In this document: positions 57,771 to 64,000 of the stretch, one piece after another | How the letters are laid out: every line of letters begins with the position of its first letter | How positions within the stretch are numbered: the stretch's first letter is position 1 | Assembly (NCBI GenBank): GCA_963761985.1 | Contig: CAVXIT010000007.1 | Location: 62,001-126,000, forward strand | DNA: 64,000 nucleotides | Direction: 5' to 3' | Origin: JACCTH01 sp963761985 | Lineage (GTDB): Bacteria; Actinomycetota; Acidimicrobiia; Spongiisociales; ZC4RG35 | Program-made: the position numbers and the translations under genes | The notes under the pieces: model-generated | Told to the model about the DNA's origin: nothing | The model's input: the letters and a program-made list of their open reading frames with translations, nothing else | Database searches by the model: none

Positions 57771-59118
57771 TCAGCCAGCGATCAGAGTCCGGATCTGTTC
57801 TGCCGCATTGGTGAAGGCCTCTTCCGAGTCGCCACCGGTGAAGATGAGCTCGTAGGCATCGGTCCAGGCCTGCCACACCGACCCCATCTCGGGAATCGCT
57901 GGCATTGGATAGCCGTTCTGTCCCGCGAGCCCGAACCCGGCGATATTCGCGTCGGCCGGCCGCCACCTGATCGAAGGCCTCGATCTGTGCTGGAGGACGC
58001 CCACCGGCCTCAAACAAGGCAAGTTGAGCATCCTTGGTGGACATGAGGTCCAATATGAAGGTGGTAGCGAACAGCGGGTTCTCGGCGAAGGCGGACACCA
58101 TGAAACCTTGTACGCCGATAAACGGCTGCGGGGTCCCACCCTGCACCGGTGGAATCGGCTCGACGACATAGTTCACGTCTTCGAAACTTGCCAGGGCCCA
58201 CGGGCCAGTGATGGCAAAAGGAGCCATGCCCGTGTTGAACTTCTCGATCATGATGTCGTAGGTCACATCGATATTGACGACACCCTGCTCGGAGAGCTCG
58301 CTGAAGTAGGAGGCCGCAGCCAGCCCACCCTCGCTATCGATCCCCAGGTCCTCGGGGTTGTAGCTGCCGTCGTCGTTGCGGCCGAAGACATAACCACCAA
58401 GGGCGGTCACGATCGGATAGTTGTGAAAGGGATCACCGTTCCCGTTCTCTTGGAGAGCGAGCGGGGTATCAACGGTTCCCGCTTCGGTCAGCGCCAAAGC
58501 CGTTTCCACTAGCTCTTCAAAGGTAGCTGGGGCCTCTGGCACGAGGTCGGTGTTGCGCACCAACGCGATGTTCTCCACTGCATAGGGCAAGCCATAGATC
58601 TGACCCTCATAGTTGAAGGCGGCAATGGCGGCCTCGGTGAATTGGTCGGATACGCCACTGAGATCAAGCGGAGCCACAACGCCTGCAGCGACGAGCTCGC
58701 CCAGCCAGTCGTGCGCGCCAATGATGATGTCCGGGCCCTCGCCGGCCGGTCCGGCCACTACCAGTCGACTTCGGATGTCACCAAAGCCCAACTCCTGGAC
58801 CGCGACGGTGATGCCGTTCTCCTCGGCGAACTGATCAGCGAACGGCTGGATGACCGGCGCCCTGGTGTCGTCTGCCCAGATCACGAGATCTGCATCGGCA
58901 CGCACCATTGCGGTCGTCGTCGTGCTGTCTCCAGCGGCGGTAGTGGTGTCCTCGGCGGTAGTGGTCGTTGCTTCGGATTGGGTGGTCGCAGCAGCTGCGG
59001 TAGTGGTAGTGCCCTCAGCCTCATTCGCGGTCGTGACAGCCCCGTCACCTCCGCAGGCGGCGAGAATCAGGGCGATCACCATCATCAGTCCCACGAGTAT
59101 TCGTGGTTGGTGTTTCAT
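57771..59118 (-). CDS. malE: Maltodextrin-binding lipoprotein MalE (one frameshift as sequenced)
   Basis: About 449 aa. Strong RBS (GAGGAGG) 5 nt before the ATG at 59118. Signal peptide with lipobox LAAC (Cys about 20), Thr/Ala-rich linker of about 45 residues, then a family 1 solute-binding protein: DLVIWADDTRAPVIQPFADQ, GEGPDIIIGAHDWLGELVAA, YGLPYAVENIALVRNTDL, GGYVFGRNDDGSYN, MAPFAITGPWALASFEDVNY. Near 57955 one surplus G shifts the frame; the next frame gives ADANIAGFGLAGQNGYPMPA and EAFTNAAEQIRTLIAG to the stop at 57771. It captures maltodextrins released by the GH13 lipoprotein encoded upstream. Confidence 0.88.
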
Positions 59119-59152
59119 GTGTCCTCCTCGAGGTGTTTTCTGTCTAGCTCTT

Positions 59153-59199
59153 GCTGTCCGACGGACAGCGACTCGGTCAGTTTGACACCCTCCGGAGGG
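59153..59199. promoter_or_regulatory. Two palindromes upstream of malE, candidate operator sites
   Basis: GCTGTCCGACGGACAGC (59153-59169; 7-bp arms, 3-bp centre) and CCCTCCGGAGGG (59188-59199). The first lies 35 bp before the malE start next to a TAGACA -10-like box on the minus strand. Position and symmetry suit a LacI- or GntR-type sugar regulator; no such regulator gene is in the window. Confidence 0.4.
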
Positions 59200-59233
59200 C
59201 TGTGCTGCGGAGGGCGTCAGGACACGGCTTTCG

Positions 59234-59411
59234 GTTTCTCCCCCGAAGGGGGGAGAGCCGGCGTAGCCGGGAGGGGGGCGTTTTCTGCCGCGCGAGACGT
59301 TGTTCTTCGCCAGCGGAGGCCCTGGTGGGCTACCCCAATCGCGGCTGAGAAAACGCCCCCCTGGGCTGCCTCCTGGCGTCGGCATCCACTCCCCCCTTCG
59401 GGGGGAGAAAC
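59234..59411. repeat. Palindromic repeat family 1, copy C
   Basis: The left module starts GTTTCTCCCCCGAAGGGGGG, with second stem AGCCGGCGTAGCCGGG and GAGGGGGGCGTTTTCT. The right module, read on the reverse strand, starts GTTTCTCCCCCCGAAGGGGG and ends GGGGGGCGTTTTCTCAGCCG. The GGA to GAA change at the hairpin centre is shared by both ends of this copy. It lies between the GH13 stop (59416) and the malE upstream region; no gene is seen in 59119-59415. Confidence 0.75.
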
Positions 59412-59415
59412 GGAA

Positions 59416-61590
59416 CTAGGAACGGTCGCCCATCGTCACGGTGACGGAATCGGATTGCAGGCGACCCGACCCGTCGTCGACGGTGGCGATGATCTCGACT
59501 GAAGCTCCTGTCGCGACCTCCTGGTTGTTCCAATAGAGCCGGTAAGGCGGAGCGTCGTCGGTACCGAGGATCAGCGGCTCGCCGCCATCGACGCTGACGG
59601 CGAATGTCACCTCGGCGTAGCGGCGGTCGCCGACGTTGGCTTCGAGGCGGTAGCGGACGGTAGGGATCTCGCCGTTCTCCTCCGGCCGGACGAGTTGGAT
59701 GGTTGGAGCTAGGTCGGCAGCTTCCATCGGCTTCTCGGCGACCAGCACAGCGGTGGCACGAGGGCCAACTTCGATCTTGACGTTGCCTTCGCTGTCTGAG
59801 ATCGCTCCGCCCTCGCCACCAAGGAGGAAGACGAAGCTGGTGTCAGGCGAAAGCGAGGGGATCGTGGCTGGAATTGCCAGCGGCCCGTTGTTGGCGATAA
59901 CCAGGTACTCAATTCGCAGATCGCGATCAACCCGCGACATCGAGAAGACGGAGGCTTGCGGGGGGTGGACGATCTGGGCGCCGCGGGCCAGGGTCGGATG
60001 GTCCAGCCGGAGGTCGTTGAGCAAGGCGATGCGCTGATAGAAGGGATGGCTCCGGTCAAAGTTGTCGTCGCTAACGGTGGCTTCGGAGCCGAGGGTGTCC
60101 TGATCGATAAATTCGGTGGCGGTGGCGGGGAACATCGTCTGGCGGGCCGATTTGTCGCCACCTACCCCGGCAAATCCTTGCTCGTCGCCGTAATAGACCA
60201 CCGGCATGCCTCGGGTCAGGAACAGCAGGTCGAACCCGAGCTGCATGCTTTCGTCCACTACCTCGGGACGGGCGTTGGGGTTGGCGGCGAGGACCATCCG
60301 TCCCATCCGTCCCATGTCGTGATTGCCAAAGAACTTGACGAGCATCGACGCGTTGGAGTCGGCATCCGTGAACCAGTCATCGTTGTCGAATGCATCGGCG
60401 AGCACGTCCGCTCCGGAGCCGTTGGCCACGTACTGCTCGAGAGCATTTTGGGTGATGAAGTCGAGCAAGCCGGGGAGGCCGAGGTTGGTCGTGTAGTGGG
60501 AGTTGAAGATCGGGTCGGAGCTGAACACCTCGCCGAATATGAAGAACTCGTCGGGAGCCGACTCGAGGACCGCCGGGACCCACTCGACCCAGAACTCATC
60601 GTTGACATGTTTGACGGTGTCGACCCGGAAGCCAGCGATGTCGTAGCGGGAGATGATGTCGGAATAGAGCTCGATCATTCCCTCCACGACGCGCGGGTCC
60701 TCAGTGAACAGATCGTCGAGGCCAAAGAAGTCGCCGTAGTAGGCGCTCTCGCCGTCAAAAGTGGAGTCGCCGCGGTTGTGATAGACGGTGGGGTCGTCGA
60801 GCCAGTCGGGGGATTTGACGGTGGCGTCCTCGGGCGTGCGAAACGTGGGCGTGTAGGGAAACGTCACTATGGCGTCGAGAGCCGGGAAAGCCGCCTCGTC
60901 GCCCGCGACCTCCGCGTCGTCAAACACGGCGCCGGTCGCGTCCTGGTACGGCGCTACTCCTTTTGATTGGTACGAGAAGGTGCCTTCTTCATAGGTGATG
61001 ACATCGCCGGTGTGGTTGATGACGATGTCGAAGTAGACCTCGAGGCCGAGCCGATCGGCCTCGGCAAGAAACGTCTGCATTTCTTCTTCAGTCCCGAGGT
61101 GGGGATCGATCTGTGACCAATCGATCTGCCAGTAGCCGTGGTATCCCGCCGACGAATTCTCGACCTCACCGAGACCCTGCACCGGCCGGTTGGTGAAAGG
61201 CGGAGTCAGCCAGATCGCCGTCATGCCCAAATCGACGATGTAGGGCAGCTGTGCGGTCAGGCCAGCGAGATCGCCCCCCTGGTAGAAGCCTTTGTCCTCG
61301 GGGAGGAAGCCGTGGTCGAGGGGACCACCCTCGATCCCGCCGGTGTCGTTGCCGGGGTCGCCGTTCTCGAAGCGGTCGGTCATGACGAAGTAGATCGAAC
61401 CGTCCGTGGCCGGGTGCCGCACCGGCGCCGCCACCGGACCGACATCCGCGGGCACCGTCGCGGCGGCGGTGGTGTTTGCCGGGGCGCTAGCTGTGGTGGT
61501 CGTCGCTTCTGGCAGCGGATCGGTACAGGCGCCGGCAAAGACGGCCAAGACCAGCAGACAGAAGAGCGGGCGCCGCACCCAGCTCAACAT
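59416..61590 (-). CDS. Secreted lipoprotein alpha-amylase (GH13)
   Basis: 724 aa. Signal peptide with lipobox AGAC (Cys about 22) and a Thr/Ala linker. The GH13 barrel shows VYFDIVINHTGD (region I), IAGFRVDTVKHV with the nucleophile Asp (about 300), FFIFGEVFSSDP with the acid Glu (about 328) and KFFGNHDMGR with the transition-state Asp (about 397). After the barrel come a beta domain and an extra beta-sandwich (about 630-724) that may bind starch. It cleaves alpha-glucans at the cell surface, feeding the MalEFG importer encoded downstream. Its reading frame is intact. Divergent from dinB. Confidence 0.92.
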   Translation of the reverse strand: MLSWVRRPLFCLLVLAVFAGACTDPLPEATTTTASAPANTTAAATVPADVGPVAAPVRHPATDGSIYFVMTDRFENGDPGNDTGGIEGGPLDHGFLPEDKGFYQGGDLAGLTAQLPYIVDLGMTAIWLTPPFTNRPVQGLGEVENSSAGYHGYWQIDWSQIDPHLGTEEEMQTFLAEADRLGLEVYFDIVINHTGDVITYEEGTFSYQSKGVAPYQDATGAVFDDAEVAGDEAAFPALDAIVTFPYTPTFRTPEDATVKSPDWLDDPTVYHNRGDSTFDGESAYYGDFFGLDDLFTEDPRVVEGMIELYSDIISRYDIAGFRVDTVKHVNDEFWVEWVPAVLESAPDEFFIFGEVFSSDPIFNSHYTTNLGLPGLLDFITQNALEQYVANGSGADVLADAFDNDDWFTDADSNASMLVKFFGNHDMGRMGRMVLAANPNARPEVVDESMQLGFDLLFLTRGMPVVYYGDEQGFAGVGGDKSARQTMFPATATEFIDQDTLGSEATVSDDNFDRSHPFYQRIALLNDLRLDHPTLARGAQIVHPPQASVFSMSRVDRDLRIEYLVIANNGPLAIPATIPSLSPDTSFVFLLGGEGGAISDSEGNVKIEVGPRATAVLVAEKPMEAADLAPTIQLVRPEENGEIPTVRYRLEANVGDRRYAEVTFAVSVDGGEPLILGTDDAPPYRLYWNNQEVATGASVEIIATVDDGSGRLQSDSVTVTMGDRS

Positions 61591-61617
61591 AGCCCTTGCA
61601 TCCTCGCGTCACCCGTA

Positions 61618-61631
61618 CGAACATATGTTCG
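61618..61631. promoter_or_regulatory. LexA/SOS box at the dinB start
   Basis: CGAACATATGTTCG, a perfect 14-bp palindrome followed by A, matching CGAAC-N4-GTTCG. The dinB ATG at 61632 begins right after it, so the transcript would be leaderless or start inside the box. It also lies 27 bp from the divergent amylase start. Confidence 0.75.
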
Positions 61632-62821
61632 ATGCACGGCGAGGCCACGATTCTCCATGCCGATCTCGATTCGTTCTACGCCTCAGTCGAACAGCGCGAC
61701 AACCCCCGCCTCCGCGGACGTCCGGTGATCGTTGGCGGCGGCGTCGTCCTCGCCGCAAGCTATGAGGCCAAGGCGTTCGGTGTCCGAACACCGATGGGGG
61801 GCCGCGAGGCGCGCCAGCTCTGCCCGCAAGCGATCGTCGTCGAACCGCGGATGGACGCTTACTCCGAGGCAAGCAAAGCCGTCTTCGAGGTCTTCAACGA
61901 CACCACTCCGCTGGTGGAAGGAATTTCGATCGACGAGGCGTTTCTCGATGTCGGCGGTTTGCGCAAGATCGCCGGAACGCCACCGCAGATCGCAGCGAAT
62001 CTCCGAGAGTCGGTTCGTTCGCGAGTCGGTTTGCCATCACGGTCGGGGTGGCGCGGACCAAGTTTCTCGCCAAGGTGGCAAGCCGGGTCGCCAAGCCCGA
62101 TGGGCTTTTGGTGGTGCCTCCCGAAGGCGAGCTCGATTTCCTCCACCCTTTGCCGGTCGAGCTCCTGTGGGGAGTCGGACCGGTTACTGCCGCCAAACTG
62201 CACGAAGCCGGGATCTCGCTGGTCGGAGATGTCGCCCGGCTTTCGGAGCGCTCGCTTGTTTCGAGAGTTGGCCTGGCCGCCGGACATCATCTCTTCGCCC
62301 TTGCGCACAATCGCGACCCGCGTCCGATCGTGGTCGGGCGCAGGCGTCGCTCGATCGGCTCGCAACGAGCGATAGGAAGAAGACCGAAAACCTGGGAGGA
62401 CATCGAGTCGGCTTTGATCGGTCTCGTCGACCGCGTCACTCGCCGCATGCGCAAGGCGGGTCGGGTTGGCCGGACAATTACGCTGCGAATGCGATTCGAC
62501 GATTTCTCTCGCTCGACTCGCTCGACGACGTTGCCCCAGGCCACGGCGCACACCGCAACGATTCTCCGCGCGGCGCAAAGGCTTCTAATTGGCGAGCTAT
62601 CTCGAATCGAGACCGAAGGTTTGACTCTGGTGGGCGTTGCGATTTCCAACCTTGCCGACGACGGCGCCTTGCAGCTAGCGCTCCCTTTCGATCGGCAGAC
62701 GACCATTTCGCTCGACGAAGCGGTCGACGGACTTCGGGAACGCTACGGGATCAGTGCTGTGACCCGGGGAGTGCATCTCGGCAAGGACCTGGGTCTCTCG
62801 GTGCCGATACTGCCCGATTGA
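61632..62821 (+). CDS. dinB: DNA polymerase IV, Y-family (one frameshift as sequenced)
   Basis: About 397 aa. First frame: ILHADLDSFYASVEQRDNPR with the first catalytic Asp, YEAKAFGVRTPMGGREARQL, and VEGISIDEAFLDVGGLRKIA with the SIDEA acidic pair (about 99-103). Near 62032 a base is missing (TTTGCC for TTTGGCC); the next frame gives AITVGVARTKFLAKVASRVA, LWGVGPVTAAKL (HhH) and the little-finger domain. Translesion polymerase. The ATG at 61632 is preferred over 61596 because the SOS box would otherwise lie in the coding part. Confidence 0.9.
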
Positions 62822-62838
62822 TTCTTTGAACTTGATGC

Positions 62839-62860
62839 AAAAAGCCGTGAAAACCACGGC
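62839..62860 (-). terminator. Rho-independent terminator of the Asp-rich protein gene
   Basis: On the minus strand GCCGTG-GTTTT-CACGGC is followed directly by TTTTT (62843-62839): a 6-bp stem, 5-nt loop and U5 tract, 25 bp after the stop codon at 62886. Confidence 0.75.
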
Positions 62861-62885
62861 CCAGAGCCTTAGGTTTGGATCGGGT

Positions 62886-63514
62886 TTAGGCGGTGACGCT
62901 ACGCCGGTTGCTTGACTGGTCGACGCCCACCACAGCCAGGATGGCGACGAGGACACCGAGCACCACCGCATAGAGGATCTGATCCTCGAGGGTTTCAACC
63001 GTGGCGTGGAAGAAGACAGACAGATCCTCCGCGGGTCGATGTGCCGCGACCCTCCGGTCGACCCACCGCTTCCTGAGCCGGGGTCGTCCGTGTCGAAGTA
63101 GATCACCAGCTGGTCGTTGTCGAGATACGCCGGCGGAGCGGTCGTGGTCGTGGTGGGAGGAACCGTCGTGGTGGTGGGAGGCGGCGCCGTGGTCGTGGTG
63201 GTGATCGACGTGGATGTAGTGGTGGTGACTACGGGGCGCGGCCGGGTGGTGGTAGTGGTGGCCGGCGGAACCGTCGTCGTTACCACTACGCCGGTCGTGG
63301 TCGTCCAATGTCCGCCGTCATCGTCGTCGTCGTCGTCATCATCGTCATCGTCATCGTCGTCGTCGTCGTCGTGCCCACCGCCGTGGCCCGAGTTGTCATC
63401 GTCGTCATCGTCGTCATGGGCGAGTACCGGCAAAGCAAAAACAAAAGCAAACAGCAGGATGAAGATGAGAGAAAGGGCCAAGATCCGACCCAAGAGACCG
63501 AGTCGTCGTCTCAT
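62886..63514 (-). CDS. Secreted poly-Asp, Thr/Pro-rich surface protein with C-terminal anchor (one frameshift as sequenced)
   Basis: From the ATG at 63514: basic N-terminus, signal helix LSLIFILLFAFVFALPVLA, then a run of 7 Asp, a Gly/His spacer and 18 consecutive Asp encoded by GAT/GAC triplets, then about 60 residues of Thr/Pro/Val linker (TTTTT blocks) and a short LDNDQLVIYFDTDDPGSGSG segment. One surplus base near 63047 breaks the frame; the next gives AEDLSVFFHATVETLEDQIL and a C-terminal helix (YAVVLGVLVAILAVVGVD). No known domain. Likely exposed on the surface and anchored; the Asp runs could bind Ca2+ or other cations (inference). Its start overlaps the kinase stop (ATGA). Confidence 0.6.
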
Positions 63515-64000
63515 CGGCCGTTGCTCTGCGCCAGGGCCGCGATTGGTTCCCGGCCAAGGACGTATGTGCGGGCAAGGGGAGCGACAGTCAGTTGCTTGAC
63601 TTCTTCTCCGTTCGCGGCCGGCAGGATCATGCTGAAAACGGTGTGATTGTTGGCACGGAGATAGCTGATGGACCCATCCATCCCTTCCACCAGAGAACAC
63701 GCGATTGAGAGGCCGAGACCAACAGAGCCGGTGAGGAGAGCCTTGTGGCCCCGATGAACGAACCGATCGAAAAGCCGGGTCTCGAGTTCCTTGGAAACGC
63801 CCTCCCCGTCGTCGATCACGGACAGGATCACTTTTTCGTCGACGGATCGGACGTCGATCGAGACGTTGGGACCGCCATGCCTGATCGCATTCGACACCAG
63901 GTTTCTGATCACCTGCCGAAGGCGGAGCGGATCGGCTCGGACCACAAGGGAAGGACCGGTCACGTCGACAGTACGGCCCGTGCGGAGATAGGGGGCGATC
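63511..64000 (-). CDS. Sensor histidine kinase, C-terminal part (cut by window edge)
   Basis: 163 codons, open to the window end. HATPase domain: LRLRQVIRNLVSNAIRHGG (N box), VIDDGEGVS (G1), RLFDRFVHRG (F box) and LLTGSVGLGLSIACSLVEG (G2). The dimerisation/phospho-His part lies outside the window. The tail of about 35 residues after the ATPase fold (LPAANGEEVKQLTVAPLA...) is not typical. Coupled by ATGA to the poly-Asp protein gene; no response regulator is seen downstream. Confidence 0.85.
   Translation of the reverse strand, partial: IAPYLRTGRTVDVTGPSLVVRADPLRLRQVIRNLVSNAIRHGGPNVSIDVRSVDEKVILSVIDDGEGVSKELETRLFDRFVHRGHKALLTGSVGLGLSIACSLVEGMDGSISYLRANNHTVFSMILPAANGEEVKQLTVAPLARTYVLGREPIAALAQSNGR

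Noticed and set aside
59956..60966. Forward frame of 336 codons opposite the amylase gene
   Set aside because: Antisense to all four GH13 catalytic regions; no family features.
63300..63372. Possible CRISPR or tandem array in the GTC/ATC run
   Set aside because: A trinucleotide tract encoding the poly-Asp stretch; no spacers.

Overview
The window is high-GC, gene-dense DNA from a free-living Actinomycetota. Pointers are coenzyme F420 genes (cofD/cofE), DUF3499 and DUF5719 proteins, an LCP ligase, a PASTA-type class A PBP, Thr/Pro-rich linkers in lipoproteins, an ftsEX-M23-smpB-ssrA block and mycobacterial-type LexA boxes (CGAAC-N4-GTTCG). Class Acidimicrobiia or a relative is my guess; there is no 16S or tRNA gene here to prove it.

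Layout. 0-7.3 kb: exopolysaccharide/envelope genes (2-epimerase fragment, two GT2 enzymes, an O-antigen ligase-like protein, a SpoIID-SLH surface protein, a badly frameshifted Wzx-like flippase). 7.4-10 kb: class A PBP, three frames as sequenced. 10-20.3 kb: acyl-CoA metabolism (B12-dependent mutase large subunit, LpdA-like flavoprotein, acyl-CoA carboxylase alpha and beta, biotin ligase, NAT, CWB2-type lipoprotein, dienelactone-hydrolase-like protein). 20.4-37 kb: a version of the actinobacterial LCP/F420/sugar-phosphate locus (LCP, ugd, cofE-cofD, GT2-membrane fusion, DUF5719, thioredoxin-like, DUF3499, small zinc proteins, GT-C-like protein, DPM-type GT2, PMM/PGM, Trm112, PGI/PMI, ahcY). 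37-48.7 kb: P450, comF, hpf, a NarL-type regulator, secA, prfB with a programmed +1 frameshift, ftsE-ftsX-M23 peptidase, smpB, an Rv2578c-type radical SAM gene, and tmRNA on the opposite strand. 49-55 kb: acyl-CoA dehydrogenase, ABC-2 exporter, DUF983, pdxH, and the Rv1339-rph-rdgB cassette. 55-64 kb: maltodextrin uptake (malEFG plus a GH13 lipoprotein), SOS-type dinB, a poly-Asp surface protein and a histidine kinase fragment.

Three cross-cutting signals stand out. (1) Two families of intergenic palindromic repeats: paired G/C-rich double-hairpin modules at 13.0, 37.0 and 59.2 kb with a solo hairpin at 29.1 kb, and a CTGA-rich repeat at 14.1 and 40.5 kb. Both look like undescribed REP/BIME-like elements. 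(2) At least a dozen single-base frameshifts in otherwise well-conserved genes (PBP, PMM, smpB, radical SAM, Rv1339-like, rdgB, malE/F/G, dinB). Motifs continue intact in the shifted frame, so uncorrected sequencing indels are the simplest reading; only the flippase may be truly decayed. (3) Two consensus LexA boxes, before the radical SAM gene and exactly at the dinB start, suggest a shared DNA-damage regulon. Many gene pairs overlap by 4 bp (ATGA, GTGA and repeatedly TTGA), pointing to translational coupling.
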